Assembly (NCBI GenBank): GCA_022478985.1
Contig: JAKSZP010009306.1
Location: 1 to 64,000 of the forward strand
Reading direction: 5' to 3'
Source of the DNA: Massospora cicadina
Lineage: Eukaryota > Entomophthoromycota > Entomophthoromycetes > Entomophthorales > Entomophthoraceae
Length of the DNA: 64,000 nucleotides
The notes beneath the pieces are model-generated. The model saw only the letters and a program-made list of their open reading frames with translations, was not told where the DNA came from and searched no databases. Of the stretch, positions 1 through 12,112 are shown one piece after another. The position numbers and the translations under genes were made by a program. Each line of letters begins with the position of its first letter. Positions within the stretch are counted from its first letter, which is position 1.

Positions 1-454
1 GCACTTGAGACATCCAACGCAGATAATAACAGTTTAGCTTTCTGCCAATTAATAGCCTCCTCTATAGTGAACTCAAACCGCTTAAAAAAACCCATGTATG
101 TTACCATCTCAGTTAAATGGGGGCAGCCTGTCAATGCATATTTCTCCCTCCTTAAAAACCCTTATTTAATTTATACTCTGCACAGTCTAACTGCTCTGTC
201 ATTCTGCCCAAGAGTTTGGCAAGTTGGTTGGTGTGGTCACCTACCAGGAGCAATTAGAAGAAGGCATGGTTGAGCTGCTCAGTGATATTCTTATTTTCTT
301 GAAAAAGAACTGTTTGCGCCCTAAGTAAGGTATCTAAAGCAAGCTTCAGCTCCTCATATTGAGATAATTTGATAACTGGGGGTAGTACCCCATCCAAGCA
401 AGATGGTGGTGTCATAGGTGCAATGATGAAGTTGTTAATAGTTGATCAATGGCC
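1..454 (-). pseudogene. Ty3-1 gag, 5' fragment
   Basis: This is the leader and start of the gag region of a minus-strand Ty3/Gypsy element that runs off the left edge. It is identified by position: it lies directly downstream, on the minus strand, of a primer binding site and LTR related to those of Ty3-5. No intact reading frame or gag motif is visible, and the short plus-strand open frame at 67-273 is incidental. The product would be the capsid/nucleocapsid polyprotein. Function is inferred from context only. Confidence 0.5.
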
Positions 455-472
455 CCCCTGTAGTGAGCACCA
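455..472 (-). other. Ty3-1 primer binding site
   Basis: On the minus strand this reads TGGTGCTCACTACAGGGG, one nucleotide after the LTR end. It matches the binding sites of Ty3-4, Ty3-5 and Ty3-7. It is the copy closest to the consensus in the window. Confidence 0.85.
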
Positions 473-473
473 C

Positions 474-1002
474 TGTTAACTTTTGGTGAATATGACTTAT
501 TTCCGCTGAAAGAGTTGCACAGGGTTTAGCCCACTGAGCAACGTCCAAATGATATGGAGATAATTGGTCCCTCAAATAAACGTAATAACCTTATAAAATA
601 TAAGGAAATCGCCTCAGTTTCGCTACTTTTATTTTATATGATCTAACCACAGACTCTCTATGCTTATGCTTTCTTATTACTCCTTTTCACTTCTTCTTTC
701 TTCCTCTTCTTTTCTTCCTCCAAAAACCTTCCTACTTCTCTTTCTTGATCAACCCTTAACCCTCGATATTCCTCAATGGATTTGACACATTTCGCGTAGT
801 CAATCTCAATTCGCTATCTTTCTATAATTTGTTTGATCATTGAGGCTTCAACGGAATTATATTGATTACTGAATCATAATTGATTCGATCAATTCAACTC
901 ACATTGATCTAGCCTATTACTCGCCTTTGATACTCACTTTGCATCTAATTTATGATTCACCAGAACACTAGCTTATCGCCCAGTCATATTGATATTTTGA
1001 CA
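474..1002 (-). repeat. Ty3-1 5' LTR
   Basis: Read on the minus strand it begins TGTCAAAATATCAATATGAC and ends AAAAGTTAACA just before the primer site. It is recognisably homologous to the 480-bp LTR of Ty3-5: the start, the stretch around GCTCAGTGG-CTAA-ACCCTGTGCAA and the TTAACA end all align. It is about 50 bp longer. Its partner LTR lies outside the window. Confidence 0.75.
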
Positions 1003-1500
1003 CAATTTATCAATGGAAATGAGTCATTGATGCAATCTAAGCTTGGTTGAAATGGAAAGGTCTCTGTATTAATGCAGTCAAAATTTCTAAAGTTATAATT
1101 TAGTTAAAACTGAAGGTATCTTTAATGATAAAAATTTGGGGATGTTTAAATATATGTGCAAGAATTGAGATCAGCTTAGGATAGACCTTAAGAGAATCAG
1201 AATCGCATCAGGTATGGAAATCTCTTGAATAGCATGGCATAAAGCAAAGGTTTTTTCTGTACTCATTCCTTTTTGATCATAAAGTTTTACAGTGGTCTCT
1301 GAATGGCAAGATCTTCGTTATAAGAATGGAATCTTTGTTAGTTGGATTGGCGGATTTATAAAGGTTTTAGGATTTTTATCGCCCTTATAGTTCATTGTTC
1401 TTATGGATTTCAATATTCCTTAAAAAGTAGCTCCGTTGGTCTTGTTGTAATTTAGGTTGCGTTCAAATCTCACCCATTTTAGCGCAATTTTCAATATTTA
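1003..1500. other. unassigned spacer
   Basis: AT-rich sequence between the LTRs of Ty3-1 and Ty3-2. I see no gene, RNA or repeat motif. It may be older transposon residue. Confidence 0.4.
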
Positions 1501-2175
1501 TGAACGAGTCCCTGAACATCCAGGTTCAGGGATAACCACCATAAGATGGAGCTTGCAACTACAGGAATTGGTCCAAATGGACAATGTCACTAAAGCAGCA
1601 GTCAATTGGCGTCTAATTAGGGTATCTCAGAAATCCTTCATATCAAAACCCATATTATCATATATTTTACAGTTTTTCACTCATTTTTATCTTGATTTTC
1701 CCTTGAAATATAAATTACTACATTTTTACCTTTAAAAACTTTTTCACAGAATCTCAAATTTTATCACTATAGTGCACATATAGTGGTTAAGTTAATTAAT
1801 CACCAGCAATCAGTCTGAGATTAACCAGATATACAGAATACAGTGACCTATATAAGATCTGCTCTTTTTAGATAAAGACACTCAATTTTCGGATACCATG
1901 GATCCAGACTGCTAAGTAAGAGGTTGGATGCTTCCATGAGTTTAAGGGCCAACATATAACAATTATGTCTAAATATGTCAATAAGGGTTTCACATGTGCG
2001 TTGAACAATTTACCTATGCGATTGATTCTATAAGAGTTAGCATAAGAAGAGAATTCAGACTACAATAATGATTTTAATCTTAGCAAAGGTTGTCTGGTGC
2101 CTAATTTCGCAACTTAACCCCCTGAGTAGCGAATCATCCTCACAGAGTAAGTCAGGTGAGGTCATTGAGTTGACT
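1501..2175 (+). repeat. Ty3-2 5' LTR
   Basis: Begins TGAACGAGTCCCTGAACATC and aligns throughout with 7762-8439. Shared blocks include GTTAATTAAT-(A/G)CCAG, GAGATCTGCTCTTTT and CCCTGAGTAGCGA. It ends at TTGACT, where the 3' copy has a terminal ACA. Confidence 0.8.
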
Positions 2176-2176
2176 G

Positions 2177-2194
2177 TAGTGCTAACTACATGGA
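2177..2194 (+). other. Ty3-2 primer binding site (degenerate)
   Basis: Reads TAGTGCTAACTACATGGA. It matches the window consensus TGGTGCTCACTACAGGGG at 14 of 18 positions, and lies one base after the LTR end. Confidence 0.65.
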
Positions 2195-3760
2195 TGGCAT
2201 CATCAGGCCCTAGCAATGGTCAAGAAAATTCTCATGAGGAGTTTAAATATTAATCAGATAGAAAATATAACCTGGAGAAGATTCCTATGAGCTCCTGGTG
2301 AGGGAGGAGGATACGATCTTTTCAAGACTCTGTAATTTCTAATTAGAATTGTGAAATCTATGAAACGTTCTTGAGTGTGTCATGAGATCACTAGAAGAGC
2401 ACGAATTGCCTCACTACTTATTGCAATTGGACCATCACCTATTATGAAATTGGAACTAAGCTTAGTGTTTTTGAAAAGAGACTTGTATTCCTCAAAAAAG
2501 ACAAGGATGAAACTATTACCGCACTGAATGGATTTGGAGAACTCTTGGAACAGAACAGCAATATAATGTTTGCTATGAAGAAGAGAAAATACAATTAAAG
2601 GGTACAAAGTCATACTATAACTATACCTAACTTTACTCAGCCTATAAACTGATTGGAGGCACCTATATGGGTCACTCAACAGTATTTACCAAAAATTGTT
2701 AGACTGTTACACAACTGACCATGATGCAAGATGACCCTGTTGAAGAATATCTTAACTTTATACCGTATTTTAAAACATGTATACACCTGGAGAATAAACA
2801 CCTTTGGAGGTTTTCCAGATGTATGAGAACAGCATTGATGCCATTAGCAATTGCCAGAAGGCTCTCCATGTGCAATGACGTATGATCCAAAAGGCTCAGG
2901 AGTTTTAGTCAGGCCTAAGAACTGGACTAATTTGAACTAAAGTGAAGAGCAATTTACTTTCTGAGTTTGGTAGTGAACAAGGCGGTTAAAAATGAAACAA
3001 GAGTTACTCTTGATGAAAAGCGCAGAAATAAGTTGGTTGCAAATTACGCTTCTTGCTACTATCTCAAGGCCAGGAAAATATAAGCCACAGAACTATGGAT
3101 CTGCCTACCACAAAAACTTATTTGCCGAATTCTTTGGAGATGCATCCTAACTCAAGGATGCATATAACTCTAGCAGTGAAGATTGTGACGTCCCTAAAGG
3201 CGCTTAAGGAAGCGTTGCTCGATATACAAGGGATACATAAAGCGAATAAAAGGCCATGGGATAACACCACCACTACATCAAGTTAATAAGGTCATTTATG
3301 TTACTAATGGTAAGGGTACCAAATCTAAGGAAAAGAGTCCCAAATCGCCTAAATGTATGACTTGCCAAGAGTTAACCTGTAATAAGTTTAATAAACCTGA
3401 GAACTTTTAATTATCTTGTATGTTACTTGCCAAAAAGAAGAAAACAGCACTTAAAGAGGATACCCCACGCTGTAAAGTGGGTGGATCTCCATACTTAGGG
3501 TGAAGAAAACCGCGAAGATGATAATTTGACTAGTGCAGCACACCACATGCTAGGGGCACCTAGCATGGTAGACGTGCCTTCTGGCTTGAGAATCCATGGC
3601 ACAAATGGATCTACAACAAGTGACACTCCTTTTCATAAGCAAATCAGCCTATCTGGAGCATCACTACAAATTGAAGAGGGAGAGACGTTAGTTATGGCTA
3701 CCCTCAAGGATTTGGCATCAGATGTCTAGGATACTTTCAAGGCTAATATGAGTACTGAAG
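2195..3760 (+). pseudogene. Ty3-2 gag remnant
   Basis: Would encode the structural polyprotein that packages element RNA. Around 2640-2890 the plus strand gives a capsid-like stretch (EYLNFIPYFKTC, then an RxLSM segment), broken by stops. Near 3350-3410 a degenerate nucleocapsid knuckle reads CMTCQELTCNKFN. The first CxxC pair is kept, but the expected His and last Cys are changed. Open frames at 2380-2890 on the minus strand are shadows. The assignment rests on position between the primer site and protease plus this motif. Confidence 0.6.
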
Positions 3761-4630
3761 CTCTGAAACAATTGAAAAAAATATAATAATGTGCTGACCA
3801 CTGGAAACCCTATGGCAAAATTTAATGAAAGTGGAAGTAACCATCCAGAAGAAGCGCTACTAGAAAGTACTGGACACTTGGGCTCCAGTTAACATCATCT
3901 CATCCAAACTCATGACAAAACTGATTTCCTTGCTGATAAGAAAACAACGTGAACTACTGCACTACAGGACTTGATATAACCCGCGCTCTATTATTTTGTT
4001 CAGTGTTATACTTAGCTTTGGACATATGGTCCTGACAGCACCAGAAATGGTTCTAGCAATGACCACTAGGTTTTTATAATTGGGACACAGTTTCACTTTT
4101 TGTTTGGGGTGAATATTGATTTTACAACTAGCTTGATAAGCTTCTAGAGCTACCAACTTCCACTAGTGTCTAAGGACAAAAATGCCAAACCTCAGAAACA
4201 GCTCATGTGCTTAGTTGAAATGGACCAATCTATCTACACCCCATTCATTAAAATTGTCTAAGAAAGGTGTAATTAAGCTACCGCCTACCATTAGCATGGA
4301 GAAAGGGCTTCACCAAGAGCTAGCAAAACCATTGAGATTTTACTAGGGGATCAACGCTTGATGACCATGTCAATTAGTGTGAAGATTTCTCTTGATGCTA
4401 TATTGGAAAATTAAAGTCACAATGGAACCTATTAACAGGAATTAGAGCACTTCCAGGATTCTATGATACTACCTACTATGTAAAGTTGGACATCGTTTTG
4501 GAAAGCATTTTACTTGCCCAATACAAGTTGAAAAAAGATTATATGTAGCACTGGATCAACTGACAAGTTGACGGTTTATCAAACGTATCCATGTAGTGGG
4601 GGATTTTGATGAACTTGGGTTGGGGATGTG
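3761..4630 (+). pseudogene. Ty3-2 protease and linker remnant
   Basis: Aspartic protease region that would cleave the polyprotein. The active-site segment at about 3862-3905 reads LDTWAPVNIIS. In the related elements here the motif is D-x-G-A-P-V-N, so the catalytic glycine is replaced by Trp. Downstream, about 4120-4620, is the poorly conserved linker found before RT in all the elements of this window. No intact frame remains, so it is inactive. Confidence 0.65.
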
Positions 4631-5530
4631 ACCACTAAACGGCACGAAAGGCATAATGAACTGTTGGATAAATTCAAAGACATCTTCAGTACTGGCTCCA
4701 ATGACTATGGCCAATGAAGGGCGAGGTCCACAAAATGGGTACCAGTTCTGCTATCCTTTAAAATCTAAACCCATTTTTTTAAAAGCAGAGGAATCATTTA
4801 TTGCAAAAGAGCTCAGCCAGCTAGCCGAAGTGAGGCTAATAAGACTGTCAAAAAGCTCATGGGCATCTCTTTTGTTGCTTGTGAGTAAAAAAGGATAAAA
4901 CCCATAGAGTAGTCAAGGACTAACGCCTTCTAAACTAGATAACTAGAAGGGCTTATACCCTTTCGCACACTTGATGACACCCTGAAGTGCTTTGGAGGCT
5001 TGGAATACTTTTTAGCGATGGATCTTTTCTTTGGGATCTAGTATATTAAGCTCTCGCTAGAAAATCAAGAGAAATGCGCCTTGGTAAGTAGCCAGTGATT
5101 GTTTGAGCCCAAAAAATGACGCATGGTCTCTGGACAGCATCCGCTACTTCCAGCATGTATTAGATTGTATTATTAATGATATTAAGTTATTGAACATGTT
5201 ATAATATCTTGACAACATCCCAGTACTCAGTTTAACGTTCATAAAACATTTGCATCACATCTGGGAGATCTTTACATGGATGCGCAATCTAATCTAAAGT
5301 TGAAACAAGGCAATTGTGCCTATCTCGAGGGACATCTAGAGTTCCTTAGAAACTAGGTTAGCCCTAGAGGAACTAAGCCTCAAGATGGGAAGGTGAATGA
5401 CATTGTGGCTCTGGATCCACCAAGATTAAGGAGGGATATCCAGATGTTATTTGGAATGGGGGATACTATAAGCCTTCGTCCCCAATTTTGAGACTTGGGG
5501 CCACCCTTTACATACCTGATCACTTAACGA
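4631..5530 (+). pseudogene. Ty3-2 reverse transcriptase remnant
   Basis: RNA-dependent DNA polymerase domain. The N-terminal piece LLDKFKDIFST lies at about 4658-4690. The palm piece with AMDLFF (motif A, for the usual AMDL-SGY) is at about 5020. The catalytic box reads YLDN instead of YLDD near 5205, followed by IPVLS. A C-terminal EFL-N-VSP-G-KP stretch (thumb) is at about 5340-5380. Several stops and frameshifts separate these pieces. Loss of the second Asp of YLDD would by itself abolish activity. Confidence 0.8.
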
Positions 5531-5995
5531 AGTTTGAGTGGGGCCTGTACAGGAGCAGGCCTTTGCGGAGTCAAAGGCATGATTGGTAAGGCGCCAATCT
5601 TTGTCTATCTGGACTTCAACAAGATATTCTACCTAAATACTGACTCCAATGATGTGAGAATTGCTGCAATATTGGCACAGTTGGATGAAGATGGTTTGGA
5701 TCAAAAAATTATTACTACTCTAAAGTATTTAATAAAGCAGTAAAGAACTACACAATTACTGAACACAAGTTCTTAGCGGTGTTCAGAAAAGTCATACTTT
5801 TCAGACCTTGACTGTACCTTTTTCATTTCAAGGTTTTCACGGATCGTGCATTGCTCTTCTGGTTAAGAAATAAGTAGGATCCTGATGGACGCCTTGACCA
5901 TTGGGCTGTACTCGTCCAAGGCTATGATTTCGAAGTTATACATTGAGCAGGAGTTAAACACCTAAACGTGGTTTGTTTGATAAAGTTACCAGTGT
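5531..5995 (+). pseudogene. Ty3-2 RNase H remnant
   Basis: RNase H domain that degrades the RNA strand of the hybrid. Motifs read in order: FYLNTDSNDVRIAAILAQLD at about 5628-5690 (first catalytic Asp kept), then YTITEHKFLAV at about 5750-5780 (catalytic Glu), then a V-TDRALLFWL stretch at about 5835-5865 (the TDHASL box) and a degraded RLDHWAVLVQGYDF tail. Stops interrupt it at several points. Confidence 0.8.
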
Positions 5996-7240
5996 TCCAC
6001 TTGCAAGCGCAGTGAGCGATCACCTTTATGACTTGATTGGGCTACCTGAAGAGGCTTCTTTTATGAAAAAGAGGAAATTAATGAGTGTCTTGAGGAGATA
6101 TGAAAAAGGCGCTTGGCTTGTTGATGAAACTGTACATAAGAAGATACAAAACAAGTGGTAACCATATATCTAGATCAGTGACAGCATGGCTCTAGTAATG
6201 GAAGCTCACAGCAATTGAGACATGGAAGATTTTTGAAACACTGGCATACCTGAAAGAGAAGTTCTACTGGAATGCATGTCAAACGAAGTGCATCAAGATT
6301 TGGAATTGTGCATACTTGTGCATGTTTTTTCTTGTGGAGAAGCAATCTAAGTATTTTCTGATTCCCATCATAGTGCCCTTCAGTAATGTCTTGATTGGCG
6401 TGGTAGAACCTTTGCCACTGCCTCCAACAGGTCCAAGCCTATTCTAGTAGCGATCAACCGCTTTACTAAGTGGGTTGAGGCCTCCTTGATAAAGATGTAT
6501 ATCACAAATTAACCACCTGGTTCCTGTATAATCAACTCATCACAAGACACGGTTGCCATCTAGTGTTACTCTAGGGCAACAGAAAGAAATTCATCTTGGA
6601 TGTATTAGAAAAGTAAAGGACTATTGAAAGTGAAGAGGAAGCTCTCTAACCCCTATAATTTATCCTCAAATGGAATCATCACGTGAGGGAATGGAACCTT
6701 TAGAAGTTTTTAAAGAAAATGGCCCTCAACTACATGTTGAATTGATATTAGTTACAGGCCTCAGCGTTGTTGGTTTATAAGTTGATCCAATACTGAGGAA
6801 TAAGATGTCCCTTTTTAAAGCCCTGTATGGACGAGAGGCAGGTCTTCCAACCCTCCTGGAACTGATATCTCAGCTGATTGAAAAACCCTGCCACCTGTAA
6901 GCTACCATTTTAGTTAGCTGATGAGCTTATAAGAATCTGACGAGAGCTTCAAAAAACATTGCAGTGCTTATCCATAGGAGACAAAGAGAAAGTCAACAAT
7001 GAATTGACTATAGAAGTTCAGCCTAGGAGACAAGATTTTAGTCTACCATTTGCAAAGAACATACTCAGAGAATTTAAAAAGCTATTTGGACTGGACCTGC
7101 GACAATTTTAATGAAAAGGGGAGCGGCATACTCCATTCAGGATGATGATCTCAAAATAATGTTTAATAGAGTACACGATTTGCATCTTAGGTCATTCCTT
7201 AGGTCTCATTTTGTGAGGGAAAGTGTTGTTTATGAGGCTG
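5996..7240 (+). pseudogene. Ty3-2 integrase remnant
   Basis: Integrase that joins element cDNA to chromosomal DNA. After a degraded zinc-binding N-terminus (6060-6360), the core contains the INRFTKWVEA segment at about 6455-6485 and a late PL-KALYGREAGLPTLL segment at about 6810-6865. The C-terminal GPY/F module lies in the open frame entering 7111: WTGPATIL-KRGAAY, then VHDLHLRSF near 7165-7195, the usual end of a Ty3 integrase. The 85-residue open frame at 7111-7368 is therefore the integrase end plus read-through, not a separate gene. Confidence 0.8.
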
Positions 7241-7751
7241 CGACTGGTTTATTAGATCATTACTTGACCAGTGTAATAAGCATTGAGATTCTTTCAAACT
7301 GGCAAAGGTACAAGCGATCAACCCATCACATATGGGTACAAATGAGTCCTTTTTATAAATTTGAGTGAGATTAACAATCTATACCAAGAGTAGAATGATG
7401 TCATGTGAAATAAATATTGACATGATTAGTCAGGTGATTTAGTATATAAAGATGACACCATCGCCAAATTTCAGTCTGAAAACTGACCCCTTATTATATT
7501 TTTGTGGTCAAAAAATATTTTATTTTAATGATTCTGTGATGATAACCAGCAAAGTTACTCTGACAAGAGCATTTGAGGCTTAAAAAGAATATTACCAAAC
7601 TCAGCAATCAACCAAAAATTGAGACCTATGAAACCATGGTGCAAGGAGCATAAAAGAAGTGCCATTAATCACCCCTGAAGTTTACAAGAGTATTACCAAA
7701 TTTGATAATAAATTAATATCAGTAGAAGCCCTACGGCCCACTACCCAGATG
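7241..7751 (+). other. Ty3-2 3' untranslated stretch
   Basis: About 500 bp between the integrase end and the 3' LTR. I see no domain in either strand. Confidence 0.5.
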
Positions 7752-7761
7752 TGTGGAAGGA
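7752..7761 (+). other. Ty3-2 polypurine tract
   Basis: TGTGGAAGGA directly before the 3' LTR start. It is short and partly degraded but correctly placed for plus-strand priming. Confidence 0.5.
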
Positions 7762-8439
7762 TGAATGCGCCCCTGAATATCTAGGTTAAGGGATACCACT
7801 GCAAGATGGACCTCGCAGCTACAAGAATCGTCCCAAATGGATGAGGCCACTAAAGAAGCATACAGTTGGCGTCTACTAGGGATCTTAAAAATCCCATAAC
7901 GGAACCCATATTCCATATATTTTACAATATTTTCACCATTATTATATGTTGATTTTCTCAGAAATATAATTTACCTCATTTTTTATCTTAATAAAGAACC
8001 TTTCACAGAATATGTTTTATCCTTTCATTTTGCTGTTATAGTGATGTAAGTTAATTAATTGCCAGTAACTGGTCTGAGATTAACTAAGTATATAGTACAG
8101 TAATCAGTATGAGATCTGCTCTTTTATAATAAGGACAAATCTTTTGCGAATATCATGGATCAAAGCTGCTAGGAGAGAGGTTATATTGGCTTCCGTGAGT
8201 CCCAAGTGACACCATATAATGATTATGTATAATATTGTCAATAAGAGTTTTTACTTGGGCGTGAACAATTTACTTATGCGATTAATACTAAAAGGGGTAG
8301 CATCATAGGAGACTTTGCTCTAAGAGGATGATTTTAACCTTAGTGTAAGTTTTCTGGTGCCTAATATGCACGAAAAAACCCCTGAGTAGCGAGTAAGCCT
8401 TACAGGTTAAAAGAGCTGAAGTCAGCGAGCTGAATTACA
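7762..8439 (+). repeat. Ty3-2 3' LTR
   Basis: Begins TGAATGCGCCCCTGAATATC and ends CTGAATTACA. It is homologous to 1501-2175 along its length with many substitutions. Confidence 0.8.
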
Positions 8440-9734
8440 CCAAAAAAGTTGAGGTGGTAAAGTATATGAGCTTAACTTTAAGGTTTTTTTTAAAAAGTAA
8501 TTATGTTAATGTGGAAGTGATAGTGATTTTCCTAAATGTAATGTAAATGTGGTGTAGAATAATTTGGTATGAAATTACTTAACCCTTTATGAGGTGCTTG
8601 CCTGGTTACAAGGAGGGTCAAACTGATCGATGTTCTGCACTGGTGATATATGAAAATCTCATTATAGTAGTTTCTGATCTTCTGAAGTCAGGTATATAAA
8701 GGAAAAGGATGCTGAAAGGGCTCATTTTGGAAAGATTCACTGGACATGGCAATTACATGGAGATCAAATAGCTATGCCACAAGCGATTGAAGTAATGGCG
8801 GTGCTCTAAGTATACCATTGACCATGTCTAGCAATATGATAGTAAGTGGAAAACTAATAGCATCTATGAAACTTTGGAAACCCAAGGCACCCTTTAAAGA
8901 AGGAGGATATAGCGTGGCCACGCCTCATTATTGGAAGCAACATACAAGGAGATGATTGGTTTTATGTCAGGAATATACCATAGTTGAATAAAATAGAATG
9001 TTCCTTCTGTAGTAGCATCAATGCGAGGATTATTCTCATTTAAATTTTGAAAATGAATATATCAGAAAAGTTTATTTAAAATGATTCCGCCTGGATATGG
9101 AAGCAAAACTAGAATCATAACTTAAGATCCAATGCAACTGATGGTATACACCTGATGGAGTTATTTAGGTGAGGAAAAACATATATGCTAGCTTTTATAG
9201 ATCAGGGCTTCACAAATGTGGGTTGGAATAGCGTCATGTAAAGGGTTGGTACCAGCGCAACATAATTGATCCTGAGACGTCCCAGAAATCAGCACAAAAA
9301 TTTGGCCTGGAGGCAGCCCTTAACTGCTACCAATTCATGTTTATCCAGAAAGGTATAGATCTTGTAGGAGTTGGAATTTAGCGCCATGATGGCCACAACA
9401 AAAAATGAAGCCATAACTAGATTTATCAGGTTGAGGCATAACTGGTTAAAGGAGTTAAAAATATATATGGCCACACTTTTTAGAGATGACTAGATGATAG
9501 TAAAGCTAATAAAAGCTAATTTAAAGACTAATTTGATTATACTGATATTAGGTACTATATTAGTTATGATATTGTCATTTGACTTTAAGATCAAGAATAA
9601 TAGTAAGAGGATGTGCACCAACTTTATTATTAGTTGATAGATGTCAGATACCCGGATATCAGCCTTTATGGAAAGAATATTGATCATTTGACTTTCACAA
9701 AATAATTGTCGCCTAGATTAGAGTTGAGGTTTTA
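8440..9734. other. unassigned island between Ty3-2 and Ty3-3
   Basis: About 1.3 kb of AT-rich sequence. Around 8690-9000 the plus strand can be read for some length with few stops (pieces such as KDAERAHFGKIHWTWQLHG and SKYTIDHV), which looks like decayed protein-coding DNA. I do not recognise a family. An integrase zinc-binding region is possible but unproven. The minus-strand open frames at 9289-9687 are low-complexity and unconvincing. Confidence 0.35.
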
Positions 9735-10403
9735 TGATTCTTTTGATTAACCACCCAGTAATTAAATGTTTGATATGACTCAAATCAACCTTAGGAAAAT
9801 TCTGTCAGTTAAAATTAAGCCTAAAATACTCTGAGATAAAATTATGACTAATCAAAATGAAGGATCATCAAAATATCATGTGCAATTACTTAAGGTGGCA
9901 CTTGAGGCAGTAAATTTAATGTGAACTTAAAAAAATATAGTAATCAAAGTTTTGCTCAACGCACAACCTAACTGATACCAATTCTCATATGACTTAGTAT
10001 ATTCAACTTTAAATCTTTGCACCATCAGAAAGTGCTAAAAAGCATAGTATCATCTGATATGGATAATCAGACCAAGAGCCCTACTTCTAGATTACCTCTC
10101 CATTATTTTTATTAATTTTTTCCCTTTTGAAGTTTAAATTGTTAGATGTGGCATATAAAAACCCTTATTAAATACAATGGAAAGAACCCTTTTAATCTAT
10201 ATTTCGTTTTGATACTTGACTTCAATAAGTTCATTTTGCCATACTTACAATAGGATTCAAACTCTAGCTGATTAGACATTAGAAGTGACTTATTACCATA
10301 TTAAACTAAAATATACTTGTCATGCAACTTAGTTGGTTTCATGTATTGAATGTCAGGGCTTTTTGGGCATAGCACCATCAAGATTAAAAATGGAATCTTA
10401 ACA
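9735..10403 (+). repeat. Ty3-3 5' LTR
   Basis: Aligns with 45780-46439. Shared blocks include AAATCAACC-TA-GGAAA, CTAATCAAAATGAAGGATCATCA, GATACCA-TTCT and ATAGCACCAT. Ends AATCTTAACA. The exact start is uncertain by about 20 bp because neither copy keeps a clear TG. Confidence 0.75.
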
Positions 10404-10406
10404 GGC

Positions 10407-10424
10407 TAATTATTACTACAGGGG
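10407..10424 (+). other. Ty3-3 primer binding site (degenerate)
   Basis: TAATTATTACTACAGGGG. The last ten bases match the window consensus, and the initial TGG has become TAA by G-to-A changes. It lies 3 bp after the LTR. Confidence 0.6.
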
Positions 10425-11320
10425 TTCAGCTGACCCTTAACAATACCTGCACCTAATTAATCACACCTTGCATGATAACACATTTGATAGTCTCACCCTC
10501 TGGGTGCACAACAGGGATGCTGAAGATTATGACCAAATGGAAAGTCCAACCATCGCCACATTTGGAGATGTTCAGTTAAATCCTATAAAATTTCCGAATC
10601 TCATCAACTAACATGGATTACTAATTAAAGAGTCTGAGACTTACTTCATGGAGTCATTACCTCAGGAGATAGAGAAAGCTGAAAAGGGCATCTGTCATGG
10701 ACAGGACTTTCATAAATACTATGAATCTAGTGCTCTTTAAGAGTTATTAATCAAGTACATATCTATCTAGATATAGCACGCAATTCATACCCTACTCTCC
10801 ATCATACTGTGCATTTACTAGGAGCCCAAAATGAGGAGATCCACCCTTTCCTTAATACATAAGGGCCTTACAAATGGCCTATGAACAGGTATAAGAATTA
10901 GCATCACATAGTATAGAGACGTCTGACGATTGATCAAAGTGAACTATCCCTACATCATTAAGCTCCATAATCAAACGAATAAATTGATTCTGGTGTTATC
11001 AAGTATGTGAAGGATTCTACAAATCTTCTCTGAAAGGACATTTTAGAGTTGAAGAAAAATTACAAGTGATTGCTTGATGCCTTTTTAATGAGCTCTGAAT
11101 ACATAATATTAAAGTTCGTGGGTAAAATGGAAGCCCAACTTTAAACTAGCGTCAACAGTAGGAAGGACAGATCACCCTCCTTAAGGCCCAGCTAAAGAAA
11201 TCCCTATGGATAAATGGTAATCTGGAGGTCAACGAAACCTCTGAAATTTTATAATTAACTCAAAATATCATTATACAAGTGACTTACGTCGCCTAGATCT
11301 AGCACCCCGTGCAACCCAGG
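10425..11320 (+). pseudogene. Ty3-3 gag, first part
   Basis: Upstream portion of gag, interrupted at 11320 by the insertion of Ty3-4 and continued at 27479. Stretches such as MESLPQEIEKAEKGICHG (about 10650) can be read, with stops between them. The N-terminus shows no diagnostic motif. The call depends on the primer site upstream and on the zinc knuckle in the second part. Confidence 0.55.
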
Positions 11321-12092
11321 TGTTGTATTTGGATCTTGCCAACCATCCAAAACCCCCTTTATATGTCTTTTATTTTTATATTGTAACTAAAGAGAAGAAG
11401 GAAGACTTGATTGATTAGATGTTATCCCGTGTGGCCCTAGATTTTATAATAAAGTAGCCTGAAAGTTTTAGCCACTACTTTATGATCCCTAATTCCCCTT
11501 AAGCACAATCCTCATTCCTTATATCCTTTTTACTAATGCTGTGGCCTTAAAATTTTTATTGCAAACTATATTGGCTCTGCAGATTTATTCCATGTTGCCA
11601 CCATGCCAGAGTAAAGCATGATTATTTGGGTAATTAATATTTACCAAAGCATTTGACAGTAAAATAATAAGTCAGCGGATTAAACCTTTATGAGGAAACT
11701 ACTCTGAGCTCTATATTTTATCCTTTTGGCCAAAAGGATAGCCCATTTCAGCCTTTACAATTGTTGTTCTGCTTGGTATCTATGAAAGCACCAAATTAAA
11801 ACCCTGGTAGATAAGCATATCTAAGGTGAAGTGCCAATTGAAAAGAGATCTTTTTTCCTTGAGGGAGCTGTGATAGCCTACTTGATTTAGTTATCTAAAG
11901 GTGCCCATGAGTCACTGGCTGTACCCTATACTACAGAGTAATTACATTTAGTATTTAATACAACCCAAGTCTGGATGGTTTAGATTTTTGTTAGTTTTTA
12001 GTCAAGGTTAGAGTCTATAAACAGTTTCTTGTGATAAGTTAGGTGTATAACCTGTGCGCTGAAAATAAAACGCTGCTGCGCTAATTTTCACA
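11321..12092 (+). repeat. Ty3-4 5' LTR
   Basis: Begins TGTTGTATTTGGATCTTGCC and ends AATTTTCACA. It is homologous to 26718-27478, for example ATTTTTATATTGTAA, CAGATTTATTCCA and AATAATAAGTCAG-GGATTA, with strong divergence. Confidence 0.85.
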
Positions 12093-12094
12093 TG

Positions 12095-12112
12095 TGGTGC
12101 TCACTACAAGGG
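12095..12112 (+). other. Ty3-4 primer binding site
   Basis: TGGTGCTCACTACAAGGG, two bases after the LTR end. It matches the window consensus at 17 of 18 positions. Confidence 0.85.

Larger units (their letters stand above)
1501..8439 (+). mobile_element. Ty3-2, complete but decayed Ty3/Gypsy retrotransposon
   Basis: A plus-strand element of about 6.9 kb with two LTRs (675 and 678 bp) and gag, protease, RT, RNase H and integrase remnants in the Ty3/Gypsy order. The LTRs differ at many sites, so the insertion is old. Boundaries were set from LTR homology, the primer site and a purine tract next to the 3' LTR. The 5-bp flanks (ATTTA and CCAAA) do not match, so no target duplication is claimed. 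Confidence 0.85.

Noticed and set aside
7111..7368. An 85-codon open frame after integrase that might be an envelope-like or extra gene.
   Set aside because: Its upstream frame gives WTGPATIL and then VHDLHLRSF, the GPY/F end of integrase. The rest is read-through.
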